Source: Actinomadura alba
GTDB lineage: Bacteria; Actinomycetota; Actinomycetes; Streptosporangiales; Streptosporangiaceae
Direction: 5' to 3'
DNA length: 64,000 nucleotides
Assembly: GCF_014323705.1 (NCBI RefSeq)
Contig: NZ_JABVEC010000020.1
Coordinates: 62,001-126,000 of the forward strand
Positions 53,066 to 62,200 of the stretch are shown here, piece by piece; within the stretch, counting starts at the first letter, position 1; the number at the start of each line of letters is the position of its first letter. The notes below the pieces were generated by a model. The model was not told the DNA's origin. It was given only the letters and a program-made list of their open reading frames with translations, and ran no database searches. Position numbers and translations under genes: made by a program.

Positions 53066-54109
53066 TCAAGACGCCTGTCGCCCGAGTACGAATTCGCGAC
53101 GGGTCTCGTAGTCGCGGTCGACGGTGAGATGGACGGTGCCGTTCTCGAGCTCGTACACCGCCGACCACTGCGTGTGGGGTTGGGCGACCTGGGACAGCAG
53201 TGTCATCGCAGCGCCCGGGTCGAGGTGGCCGCCAGTGCTGCCCATCCGTTCCGCGATCGTGCTGTGCCGGCGGTCGTCCCGCCTGGTCCGCTCGGTCGCG
53301 CCGTACTGCACGAAGTTGACCATGTTCTGCCAGTCACCGGCGCCCGGGATGACACGCATCTCCCCGTCGACGAACTCGACGACGGCCGACCGCCCCCGCG
53401 CGTCGGCGAGCAGGTAGTGCAGCGGCGGATCGCTCGAGAAGTCGATCACGTGACCGCGGAAGAGGGCGAGGGCCTCGTCCACCGTACGAGCCCGGTCGAG
53501 CACGAGACGCTGGATCCGGACGCTGCCCACCACCGGCAGGCCGGGTGCCTTGGGCGCCTCGGCGCTGTCCACCGCCGCCATGCCGATCGCCAGGCCGTGC
53601 TCATTCATGCCGTCGAAGGGCAGCGCGACCGCCTGCAGAAGGATCCGTTGGAGGGCGGCATCGGTGGTGAGCCGGCGGGCCTCGGCCCGGTCGATGCCGA
53701 GATAGGAGATGTCCACCAGGGAGATCGAGGCGGGCCCGCGGTCGGGCCGGGTGGTGAGCAGCAGCGCCGGATTGGGATCCCAGTCGAAGTTGCGGGCGAA
53801 GAGCGGCCCCTTCGGCCCCTTCGCCGCGAGGAAGAGCGAACACGCCCACGGCCCCGTCGCCGCGACCGGCGCTGCGATCTTGCGCATCGGGTCGTACGAC
53901 CCGTACAGGGTCATCGCGAAGAGCGGATGGTCGGCGTCGACCACCCGTAGCGTGGCCAGGCTGCGCTGCTCGTCGGCGGTGAGCGGCCGCGCCGCGACCG
54001 CACCGTTCGTCGCCGAGCGCGACGGCGGCCACCAGACGGCGAGCGTGCCCGAGCCGGCCAGCAGGGCCCCGAGCACGGCGATGATCAGAAGACGACGACG
54101 CACACTCAT
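53066..54109 (-). CDS. C45-like Ntn hydrolase (acyltransferase/amidase-like), exported
   Basis: From ATG 54109 the product has 347 residues. A membrane span or signal (LLIIAVLGALLAGSGTLAVW) opens it. The family site follows: GPWACSLFLAAKG with putative nucleophile Cys90 and then LFARNFDWDP, as in peptidase C45 / choloylglycine-like Ntn hydrolases, where the Cys becomes the N-terminal nucleophile after autocleavage. Later FDGMNEHGLAIGMAA and ALALFRGHVIDFSSDPP fit. The likely reaction is hydrolysis or transfer of an acyl-amide group. A fragment of a related gene lies at 36640-36730. Confidence 0.7.
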   Translation of the reverse strand: MSVRRRLLIIAVLGALLAGSGTLAVWWPPSRSATNGAVAARPLTADEQRSLATLRVVDADHPLFAMTLYGSYDPMRKIAAPVAATGPWACSLFLAAKGPKGPLFARNFDWDPNPALLLTTRPDRGPASISLVDISYLGIDRAEARRLTTDAALQRILLQAVALPFDGMNEHGLAIGMAAVDSAEAPKAPGLPVVGSVRIQRLVLDRARTVDEALALFRGHVIDFSSDPPLHYLLADARGRSAVVEFVDGEMRVIPGAGDWQNMVNFVQYGATERTRRDDRRHSTIAERMGSTGGHLDPGAAMTLLSQVAQPHTQWSAVYELENGTVHLTVDRDYETRREFVLGRQAS

Positions 54110-54153
54110 CGGGTAACACGACACGAACCCCACGGCAAGACCTCAAAATCGGG

Positions 54154-54660
54154 CTAGCCGGGCCGACGGGCTGCGATCAGCGGTCCGAGGACGCGGGTGC
54201 CCGGCCCGATTCGCCCGCCCGGGCCGGGGAGCTGGGTGGTGTTGTCGATGGTGAGGGGCTCACCGCAGTGCGCGCAGGCGGGCACCGCGGTGGTGTCCCG
54301 GCCGCAGTCGAGGTGGCGGACCGTGGCGGGCGGGCCGGCCTGGCCGGCGCACCACCGGTCGCCCCAGTTCATCAGGGCGAGCAGCACCGGGAAGAGGTCC
54401 TTGCCCTTCTCGGTCGCGCGGTAGTGCTCACGGGCCGGCCGCTCCCGGTACCGCTCGCGGACGAGGACGTCCTCCTCGACCAGCCGCGCCAGCCGGGCCG
54501 CCAGCACCTTGCGCGAGATACCGAGGTCGTGGACGAGGTCGTCGAACCGCGTCACGCCGGCGAGCACGTCACGCATGATCAGCGCCGTCCACGCGTCACC
54601 GAACAGGTCGGTGGCGCGGGCGATCGAACAGGCCACATCGGCGAGCGGGGTTCTGGTCAC
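54154..54660 (-). CDS. HxlR-family transcriptional regulator
   Basis: The product has 168 residues: a winged helix of the HxlR type (ACSIARATDLFGDAWTALIM, RFDDLVHDLGISRKVLAARL, REHYRATEKGKDLFPVL) and a C-terminal tail with HLDCGRDTT and PACAHCGEP, whose cysteines may bind zinc or sense redox state. It is divergent from a methyltransferase gene; two matching 19-base repeats lie between them, a likely operator. Confidence 0.92.
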   Translation of the reverse strand: MTRTPLADVACSIARATDLFGDAWTALIMRDVLAGVTRFDDLVHDLGISRKVLAARLARLVEEDVLVRERYRERPAREHYRATEKGKDLFPVLLALMNWGDRWCAGQAGPPATVRHLDCGRDTTAVPACAHCGEPLTIDNTTQLPGPGGRIGPGTRVLGPLIAARRPG

Positions 54661-54675
54661 GGCATGACCCTACCC

Positions 54676-54721
54676 AAGTTCCCCAAAGAAACTCGTCGTG
54701 TTAAGTTCCCCGAGGAAACTC
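54676..54721. promoter_or_regulatory. Two 19-bp direct repeats with inner dyad, likely HxlR operator
   Basis: AAGTTCCCCAAAGAAACTC (54676-54694) and AAGTTCCCCGAGGAAACTC (54703-54721) differ at two positions and are spaced 27 bases apart. Each contains a GTTyCC...GGAAAC-like dyad. They fill the 96-base gap between the divergent genes, close to the regulator start. Confidence 0.75.
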
Positions 54722-54756
54722 AAAGCGCTGACGGTCGTACGAGCAAGGGAGAACCG

Positions 54757-55524
54757 ATGCCAGGCCCGCACATCGAGCTCGACAGCCGGTCGCCCGAAGC
54801 GGTCGACGGCCGCCAGATCAGAGCCGTCGTCTTCCAGGACGTGCGCATCGAGTACGTGCGGAGGACCCTCGAGAGCCTCGGCCTCGCCGCGGCCGGCTGC
54901 CGGGTCCTGGTCGTGGGCAGCGGCCGGGGACTGCTGGCGCACGGCCTGGCCGGGCTGGGATTCGACGTGGTCGCCGTCGATCCGTCCGCCACGGCGACCG
55001 CGATGGCACAGGAGTCCGCCGAGCGCGAGCGCCTCGCCGTCGTGCACAAGACCGCGTCCGCTGAGGAGCTCGACCTCGGAGACGCGGTATTCGACGTCGC
55101 CTACTACGCCGACACCTTCGAGATCACCGCGCGGCTCGACCGCGTGGTCGAGCTTGCGGCCGGGGTGCTCAGACCCGGCGGTGTGCTCATGTACGACACC
55201 GTCAACCGCACACCGCTGTCCCGCCTGGTCTACCTCGGCGCGTTCCAGGGCATCCCCATGACCCGGATCATGCCTCCCGGCCGCTACACGGCGAAGCGGC
55301 TGCGGCCGCCGGCCGAACTCATCGAGGTCCTGGGCCGCCATGGGCTGCGCAACGAGGACATCTGCGGCTTCAAGCCCAAGGACCCGCGCAGCCTGCTGAA
55401 GGCCGCCCGCGCGCGCCGCCGCGGCGAGATCACCGATGAGGAGATCCCGCCGATGGTCGACTTCGCACTCACGCCGGACGAACACCCGCTGGTCACCTAC
55501 CTCGGGTACGCCCGCAAGGTCTGA
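54757..55524 (+). CDS. SAM-dependent methyltransferase, UbiG-like
   Basis: ATG 54757 follows AAGGGAGA. The 255-residue product has the Rossmann-type SAM site: CRVLVVGSGRGLLAHGLAGL (motif I), DVVAVDPSATA (acidic loop end), FDVAYYADTFE and LRPGGVLMYDTVNRT. The pattern 'YDTVNRTPLSRLVYLG' and the later PELIEVLGRHG-like text resemble the 3-demethylubiquinone O-methyltransferase group, though actinomycetes use menaquinone, so the substrate is probably a small phenolic or polyketide. Probably controlled by the divergent HxlR regulator. Confidence 0.85.
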   Translation: MPGPHIELDSRSPEAVDGRQIRAVVFQDVRIEYVRRTLESLGLAAAGCRVLVVGSGRGLLAHGLAGLGFDVVAVDPSATATAMAQESAERERLAVVHKTASAEELDLGDAVFDVAYYADTFEITARLDRVVELAAGVLRPGGVLMYDTVNRTPLSRLVYLGAFQGIPMTRIMPPGRYTAKRLRPPAELIEVLGRHGLRNEDICGFKPKDPRSLLKAARARRRGEITDEEIPPMVDFALTPDEHPLVTYLGYARKV

Positions 55525-55640
55525 GCCTCGAAGCACCGGCTCGTGGCGAGGCGGGATGGGGCGGAGTCCGGTCTCGTGCGCACGGGGTCACAGGTCCTTC
55601 GCGACGGCGATCCCGAGCCGCGCGGGCAAGACCCGGCGGA

Positions 55641-55672
55641 CCGGCCGCCGCCCGCGAACGCGCGGCGGCCGG
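55641..55672. terminator. Hairpin between convergent genes
   Basis: CCGGCCGCCGC (55641-55651) pairs with GCGGCGGCCGG (55662-55672) across a 10-base loop, directly after the old yellow enzyme stop and 117 bases after the methyltransferase stop. Confidence 0.65.
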
Positions 55673-55674
55673 GT

Positions 55675-56775
55675 TCAGAACGCGCGGTGGTACTGGTCCG
55701 GCCGGCGCGGCGTGGCTCCGAGTTCGTCTGCCGCGCGGTTGGGCCAGTACGGATCCCGGAGCAGCTCGCGGGCGAGCAGGACCGCGTCGGCCTGCCCGGA
55801 CTCGATGATCCGCTCCGCCTGCCGGGGCTCGGTGATCAGCCCGACCGCGGCCGTCGGCAGATCGGTCTCGGCCTTGACGTGGGCCGCGAACGGCACCTGG
55901 TAGCCGGGACCGGTGGCGATGCGCGCACCGGGCGCGTTGCCGCCCGACGAGGTGTCGAGCAGGTCGACACCGTGCACCAGCAGTTCCTTGGCCAGCCGTA
56001 CGGTGTCGTCGGCCGTCCAGCCCTCGCGTCCGTCCTCGGGGTTCTCGGTCAGCCAGTCAGTGGCGGAGACGCGGAAGAACACCGGCAGGTCGTCCGGCCA
56101 CACCTCCCGTACGGCGTCGACGACCTCGAGCGCGAACCGGATGCGGTTCTCGAACGAACCGCCGTAGGCGTCGGTGCGGTGGTTGGTGAACGGCGACATG
56201 AACTCGTTGATGAGGTAACCGTGCGCGCCGTGTACCTCGACCACCTGGAAACCGGCCGCGAGCGCCCGCCGGGCGGCGGCGCGGAAGTCCTCGACCAGCC
56301 CGCGGATCTGGTCCACGCTCAGCTCGGCGGGGGTCGTGTGGGCGCCGGTGAACGGAAGCGCGCTGGGCGCGACGGGCCGCCAGCCGAGCTCCTCATCGAG
56401 GCCGATGGGGCCGCCGCCGCGCCACGTCCGGTCGGTCGAGGCCTTGCGGCCGGCGTGGGCGAGCTGGATGCCGGCCACCGCGCCCTGTTCCCGCAGGAAG
56501 TCCGCAATGCGGGCGAAGGCCTGCTGCTGACGGTCGTTCCAGAGGCCCAGGTCGGCCGGGCTGATCCGGCCCTCCGGCGTCACCGCGGTGGCCTCCACCA
56601 GGATCAGGCCGGCGCCGCCGACCGCCCGGGTGCCCAGGTGGACGAGGTGCCAGTCGGTCGGCATCCCCACTTCCGGGCCCTCGTCCGCTGCGGAGTACTG
56701 ACACATCGGAGCCATCCAGACCCGGTTGGGAATCGTCAGGTTCCTCAGCGTCAAAGGCTCGAACAGGGCACTCAC
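55675..56775 (-). CDS. NADH:flavin oxidoreductase, old yellow enzyme (YqjM/NamA-like)
   Basis: I chose GTG 56775, with GAGGAG upstream, giving the usual start VSALFEPLTLRNLTIPNRV. The 366-residue TIM-barrel product has WMAPMCQYSA with the YqjM-type redox-tuning Cys, LILVEATAVTPEGRISPADL, GIQLAHAGRKAS (His pair region), VHGAHGYLINEFMSPFTNHR and YGGSFENRIRFALEVV. It reduces activated C=C bonds with NAD(P)H and FMN. It is divergent from an ArsR regulator, with a clear inverted repeat between them. Confidence 0.92.
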   Translation of the reverse strand: MSALFEPLTLRNLTIPNRVWMAPMCQYSAADEGPEVGMPTDWHLVHLGTRAVGGAGLILVEATAVTPEGRISPADLGLWNDRQQQAFARIADFLREQGAVAGIQLAHAGRKASTDRTWRGGGPIGLDEELGWRPVAPSALPFTGAHTTPAELSVDQIRGLVEDFRAAARRALAAGFQVVEVHGAHGYLINEFMSPFTNHRTDAYGGSFENRIRFALEVVDAVREVWPDDLPVFFRVSATDWLTENPEDGREGWTADDTVRLAKELLVHGVDLLDTSSGGNAPGARIATGPGYQVPFAAHVKAETDLPTAAVGLITEPRQAERIIESGQADAVLLARELLRDPYWPNRAADELGATPRRPDQYHRAF

Positions 56776-56827
56776 AGCCGCGCTCCTCAAGGTGGCAGTC
56801 CATGCGCTCACGCACAGGTCAGCACAA

Positions 56828-56849
56828 TAGTACGACAGTCACCGTACTA
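56828..56849. promoter_or_regulatory. Inverted repeat, likely ArsR operator
   Basis: TAGTACG (56828-56834) and CGTACTA (56843-56849) are exact inverted repeats with an 8-base spacer, in the gap between the divergent oxidoreductase and ArsR genes. Similar half-sites ('gaactacga', 'gccgtac') follow to the right. Confidence 0.7.
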
Positions 56850-56910
56850 CGCAATCCATCGAACTACGATATCGGCCGTACAATCATGGAACCTGCTCTG
56901 AGGGGACACC

Positions 56911-57258
56911 GTGCCGATCGCAACCGCCAGGCCTCTGGAACACCCAGCGCGCGAGGAGATCCGGCTGGAGGCCGTGCTGCACGCGCTGGCCGACCCGATG
57001 CGCCTTCAGGTGGTGCGCTTCCTCGCCACCCTGGGCGAAGGCGAGGCGGCCACGTGCTCGGCCATCGACCTGGCGATCAGCAAGTCGACGGTCACCCACC
57101 ACTTCCGAGTGCTGCGCGAGGCCGGGGTGATCAGCCAGGTCTACCGCGGCACGGCCAAGATGAACGCCCTGCGCCGCCGCGATCTCGACGCGCTGTTCCC
57201 CGGCCTGCTCGACACCGTGCTGGCCGCCGACGCGGCCCAGCGCCGACGCGTCCGCTGA
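56911..57258 (+). CDS. ArsR-family transcriptional regulator
   Basis: GTG 56911 follows GAGGGG. The 115-residue product has the ArsR winged helix: LEAVLHALADPMRLQVVRFL, SAIDLAISKSTVTHHFRVLR, EAGVISQVYRGTAKMNAL. No metal-binding cysteine pattern (ELCVCDL type) is seen; the single Cys lies before the recognition helix. It therefore probably responds to redox state or an organic ligand and represses the divergent oxidoreductase. Confidence 0.92.
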   Translation: MPIATARPLEHPAREEIRLEAVLHALADPMRLQVVRFLATLGEGEAATCSAIDLAISKSTVTHHFRVLREAGVISQVYRGTAKMNALRRRDLDALFPGLLDTVLAADAAQRRRVR

Positions 57259-57303
57259 ACGCCGCCGGTCAGGTTCTGCTGAACGCCGCCGGTCAGGTTC
57301 TGC
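57256..57303. repeat. 24-bp perfect tandem duplication across two gene ends
   Basis: TGAACGCCGCCGGTCAGG-TTCTGC occurs twice in succession (57256-57279, 57280-57303). The first copy supplies the ArsR stop (TGA 57256-57258); the second holds the minus-strand stop of the ABC gene (57293-57295). A recent slippage event that moved two converging gene ends apart. Confidence 0.85.
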
Positions 57304-58975
57304 GGGCCAGGACCACGCAGGCGGCGCCGAGGAGGACGGCGGTGAAACCGGTGAGGACGGCCCAGTCCACGGCGACCGCCCGGCCGAAGGTGTCGCCGTA
57401 GGACGCCAGTAGCGGCGGGCCCAGGGAGGAGCCGCCCTCCGCCCACAGCCGCTCGACGTTCAGCGTGTGGCCGAGCGCCTCGAACGCCCACCGGTTGGAC
57501 ATGGCGTGGCTGAGCCACCGGCCGACGGCGGCCATGATGGGCACCGGCAGGATCGCGCCGACGAACAGCACCTGCGGGAAGCACAGCATCGGCAGCGCCA
57601 GCGTCGCCTGTGCCGGATCGGTGACCGCGGCCGAGACCAGCAGGCCGAGCGCGAACGCCGCGGCCGACGACAGCAGCAACGACACCCACAGCGACCCGTA
57701 GGTGCTCCACCCCGCCGCGGGCAACCGGTCGAGTGCGCGCAGCACCCCCAGCATGGCCGCGTCGACCGCCGCCAGCAGCGGTACCAGCACCGCGACCTTG
57801 GACAGCACGTACGTCCCGACGCCGAGCCCGGCCAGCCGCTCGCGCCGCAGCACCGCGATCTCCGTGCAGATCTGCAGCAGCCCGTAGGTCAGCCCGAAGA
57901 AGAACCCGCCGAACGCGATCCAGAAGAGGATCATCACCGTCGCGCTCGGGCTCGGGTCCGCGAACGAGAACGCCCCCGGCCGGAACAGCACCGCGAACAT
58001 CGCCAGCACCATCACGGGCGACCCCGCGAGGATCGCCACCGTCAGGCGGTTGCGGGTCAGTATGTCGGCGCCGCGCCTGGTCAGCAGCCACCACTCGCGC
58101 ACCGCCCCAATCCCGCGCCGCTCCCCCGCGATCGCAGGTTCCACGACCACGCGCCCCACGACCACAGGCTCCGGCGGCTCGGACGGCTCCTGCCGCTCGC
58201 CACGGGACTCGGCGAACCGCCGCGCCCACTCCCCCGGCGAGATCTCACCCGCCAGCCGCTCGTAGATCTGCTCGACCCGGTCCGCCTCGAAGTACGAGAG
58301 CGCCTCCGCCGGCGTGCCGAAGAAGGCAAGGTGCCCTTCGCGCGCCAGCACCGTCACCTTGTCACAGTGGCCCACATCCGAAGGGCTGTGCGTGGTGAGC
58401 ACCACGGTCGTCCCGCCATCGGCGAAGCGCCGCAGCAACCGCATCACCTCGGCCGCGATCGCCGGGTCGAGGCCCGAGGTCGGCTCGTCCAGGAAGAGCA
58501 CGCGCGGCCTGGTCAGCAGTTCGACGGCGATGCTCGCCCGCTTGCGCTCGCCGCCGCTGAGCGTTCCCACCCGCTGGCCGGCGCGTTCGGTGAGGTCGAG
58601 ATCGCGCAGTACGTCCCGTACGGCCCGGTCGATCTCATCGGCGGTCGTCGCGGCGGGCAGCCGCAGCCGCGCCGCGTACGTCAGCGTGCGCCGCAGCGAC
58701 AGCTCCAGGTGCACGATGTCGTCCTGGGGGACGTAAGCCGGGGCGGACCGGTCGCCGTCGCCGGTGACCTGACCCTCGGCCGGCGGGCGCACGCCGGCCA
58801 TGGCGTCGAGCAGCGTGGTCTTGCCCGCGCCGCTGCCACCGATGATCGCGACGAGCTCCCCCGCCTCGACCGTCAGCGACACGTCGTGCAGTGTGGCGCG
58901 CCCGCCGGCCACCCGCTGGCCGACGCCCCGCACGTCGATCCGCAGTCCCCGTCGCTTCGCACTGTCCAGAGTCAT
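57293..58975 (-). CDS. ABCG-like ABC transporter (ATPase fused to ABC-2 permease)
   Basis: From ATG 58975 the product has 560 residues. The ATPase is N-terminal: Walker A GGSGAGKTTLLDAMAG, Q-loop YVPQDDIVHLELSLRRTLTY, signature TLSGGERKRASIAVELLT, Walker B VLFLDEPTSGLDP and His-loop LTTHSPSDV. After a linker rich in Glu, Pro and Val come six membrane spans (from REWWLLTRRGADILTRNRLT on). ATPase-then-permease order and the 'GERKR' signature match the ABCG/white group, which exports lipids or drugs as dimers. Converges on the ArsR gene. Confidence 0.9.
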   Translation of the reverse strand: MTLDSAKRRGLRIDVRGVGQRVAGGRATLHDVSLTVEAGELVAIIGGSGAGKTTLLDAMAGVRPPAEGQVTGDGDRSAPAYVPQDDIVHLELSLRRTLTYAARLRLPAATTADEIDRAVRDVLRDLDLTERAGQRVGTLSGGERKRASIAVELLTRPRVLFLDEPTSGLDPAIAAEVMRLLRRFADGGTTVVLTTHSPSDVGHCDKVTVLAREGHLAFFGTPAEALSYFEADRVEQIYERLAGEISPGEWARRFAESRGERQEPSEPPEPVVVGRVVVEPAIAGERRGIGAVREWWLLTRRGADILTRNRLTVAILAGSPVMVLAMFAVLFRPGAFSFADPSPSATVMILFWIAFGGFFFGLTYGLLQICTEIAVLRRERLAGLGVGTYVLSKVAVLVPLLAAVDAAMLGVLRALDRLPAAGWSTYGSLWVSLLLSSAAAFALGLLVSAAVTDPAQATLALPMLCFPQVLFVGAILPVPIMAAVGRWLSHAMSNRWAFEALGHTLNVERLWAEGGSSLGPPLLASYGDTFGRAVAVDWAVLTGFTAVLLGAACVVLARRT

Positions 58976-59238
58976 GACGCCCTTCGACCGCATGCCGACG
59001 TGCCGCGATCATCCTCTGCCCGTGCCCGGCGGTAAAGGGGCGTTCGGCGCTCCAGATCGTTATCCGCAGGCAGCCACCCGTTCGATCAACCATGCGATGG
59101 TCCGACCGGTCCGACCGGTCCGACGTTCCCGGACGATCATGATGCGGTGCCGCCGCCCGGAGTGCGAGCGGCCGCGATCTGGGCGGCGACCCTCGCGGCC
59201 CGCTCGGCGATGCCGGGCAGGTCGGCGGATCGGCCCCG

Positions 59239-62200
59239 TCAGGGCCGCCGGTCGAGCGTGACCGTCGCCGATCTGGTCTGGCCACCGGACGCCACGGTGA
59301 GCGTGACCGTCCCGGAGCGCACCGCGGTGAGCGTGCCGGCGGTCAGGTCGAGTACTGCCCGGGTGTCGTGGCGCAGGCGGGCCGCCCGCGCCTCGTGCTC
59401 GGACTCCGCGACCACGAGCCCGGCGCTTCCGCTCCAGGTGACGCTGGCCGGATGGCGCAGCGGGAACCTGAGGCCGAAGCCGCTGGTGACACCGGTCGCC
59501 GAGACGTTCCCCGACGTGCCCTCCGTGAGTCGTTCGGGCGTCGACAGCTCGATGCCGTCGATGACCGGCCGGCTCTCGGCCTCCAGCCAGTCGCGGGTGC
59601 CCGGGTCGGGAACGCCGGGCCGGACGCGTCCTGGTGTGGCGTCGACGCCGACCCGCATCCAGCCGAAGAACCCGCCCTTCTCGGCCGAGCTGTACGGCGT
59701 CTTGCCCACGGCGGGGGTGTTGACCTCCAGCACCCCGTCGGCACGGGTGGCCGAGGCGGTGTGCGCGTGGCCGCTGAACACCGCGGCCGGCTTGCCTGCC
59801 TCCTCGCGGAAGTCCGCCAGCCAGCGCTCCACAAGACCTGCCTCGAGCCCGTCGGACAGCTGCGAGGCCCCGGTGCCCGACGGGTCGTGCGGCGGGTGGT
59901 GGAAGACGACCACCACGCCCGTGACCTCGCGGTCCGACGACGCCTTCGTCAGCTCGGCCCGCAGCACGGGCACCTGGTCCCAGTCGGACGTGCGCAGGCT
60001 GCCCGAGTGCGAGTCGAGCAGGATGAAGCGGGTGCCCCTGTGGTCGAACACCTGGCGGGTCGGGCGGCCGGTCGCGGCGACGAAGTTGTCGAGGGTCCCG
60101 CTCGCCGAGGTGCCGGACTCGTGGTTGCCCGGAGTCCAGTGCACCGGCAGGCCGGCCGGGACGTGGTCGCGCAGCAGACCGTTCGCGAAAGCGAAGTCCT
60201 CGGGCTTGTCGGTGTCCACGAAGTCACCGTTGACCAGCAGGAAGTCGGGCTTGGCGGCGACGGCCTGGTCGAGCGCCGTCGCGGCCTGCCGCGCGGCGAA
60301 GGAGTCCGGGCCGGCCGCCGCGCTCACGTGCAGGTCGGACAGGACCGCGAACGTCCAGCGATCGCGCCCGACACCGCGCTGCTGCAGCACGAAGGGGTCC
60401 GGCGGCGGGGCCTCACCGGGCTCGGTCTGCTGCCCGACCTGGGCGGCGAGGCCGTCGAACCACAGCTCGCCCGCGTCCTTGCGGTCCTGCGCCGTCTCGA
60501 CGACGTAGATGTTGGTCAGCGTGATGGGCTGGGTGAAGCCGGTGGGCAGAGTACCCACGACCCTCCGCCAGCCCGTCCAGTCGACGGTCTGCGCGAAGGT
60601 GAACGGCACGTTGGTGGTGCCCTGCGAGCGCAGTGTGGCGCGCAGCCAGTGCCGGCGGCCGTCGCCCTTGACCCACAGCGCGAGTCCCTTCGCGCCGGCG
60701 GGCAGGGTGAGCGGGGCCGGCTGGGCGACCGCGTATCCCGCCGAGGTACCGGACTGGCCGGTGAAGTCGTACGTGAGCCGCAGGGCGTGGTTGCCCACCG
60801 CGGCGCCCGGCCGGTCGGCGGCCTCGGCCATCGCGACCGACGCGGTCGCCCGCGCCGACGACGCCGTCCACCTCTCGCCGGTCTCGAACTCGGCGAGCGA
60901 CCGGTCGACCAGGCCGACCGTCACCGGGAGCTTCGCCGTCACCCCGCGCACCTTGGCGGTCACCGTGGTGCCCTTGCCGCCGGCGTCGGCGCGGCCGGTG
61001 ACGCGGAGCCGGCCATCGGGCTCCGCAACCACGTCGATCACGTCACGGTCGTAGTCCAGGGCCACGTCGCGCGGAGCCACGGCGGCGTCGAACCCGTCGG
61101 CGTCGAAGCCGGTCAGCCCGACGTTCGCCGTCTCGCCCGGATCGATCGAGGCGGCCGGCGTGGTGAACGCCAGGTGGTGCAGAGGGCCGAGCACTCGCAG
61201 CTCCTGCGCACCGTCGGCCGGACCGGACCGGGCGCGCAGCCGGCCCGACCCCGGGGACTTCGCGCGGAAGACCCCGCCGCTGACCCGGCCGAGGCCGCCA
61301 GGAGCGGCCGTCCAGTCGACCCGGCGCCCGCCGACCGGCACCGCCGCGTAGGTCTCGTCGTATCCGGCGACCGCCACATCGCGGGTGAGCCCGGGGAACA
61401 CCCGGTCGGCGTTCAGGCGTACGTCCAAGCCCTGCAGAGTGCCGGACCCCCGGCGGCCGAACAGGCCGACGCCGTTCGGCACCGGCCGCTCACCGCCATC
61501 GGACGGAGTGTTGACCACGCTGACGCCGGAGTCGCCGGTCCGCCGGGCGACGAGTTCGCTGGAGCCGCCGCCGTCGAGCATGAACGCCTCCGTGGCGCCC
61601 AGCCGGGCCATGAGCTTCGCGGTGTCGTCGAAGCTCAGTCCCGGGGAGAAGCTCGCCGAGCCGTCGACGGTGACCAGGAGCAGGCGGCGTCCGCCGTCCC
61701 GCCAGCCGATGGCGGTCCGGGGCTTGAGCGCGTCGTTGCCGGTGCTGGGCGGGAAGTCGATCGCGCGGCCATCGCGTACGAGCACGTCGCCGCTGCCGAG
61801 CGCCATGCGCAGCGGGGTGGCGGTCTGCGGCGCGAAGGTGAGCGCGGCGTCGTCGCCGGGCGCGGCGTCGGCGAGCCAGCCCGCGGCCGCGCCCCGTCCG
61901 AGCAGGACCAGTCCGTCGTCGGGCACGGGCGCCGTGGTGATGCGGTCGCTGACCGCGGTGACTTTGCCGCCGCTGACCACGACCTCGGTGTACGGGCCCG
62001 GATCGTGAATGAGCGTGCGCAGCGCAGGCCCCCACTGCGGGGTGAAGGCGGTGATGCCGTCGGCCCCGACGGTGGCGGAGTTGAGCGCGCCGAGCGGCCG
62101 CTCGGCGCCGGCGACCGTGACCGTACCTTTGATCATGAGGTCGGCGAGCCGGGCGAGCCCGTCCGTGCCCACGCCCGCGACCGTCGTGGGCTGGGTGGTG

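Noticed and set aside
54268-54756. Upstream in-frame extension of the methyltransferase gene across the HxlR gene
   Set aside because: The extension is antisense to a clear HxlR gene; ATG 54757 has a good SD and begins the family's normal length.
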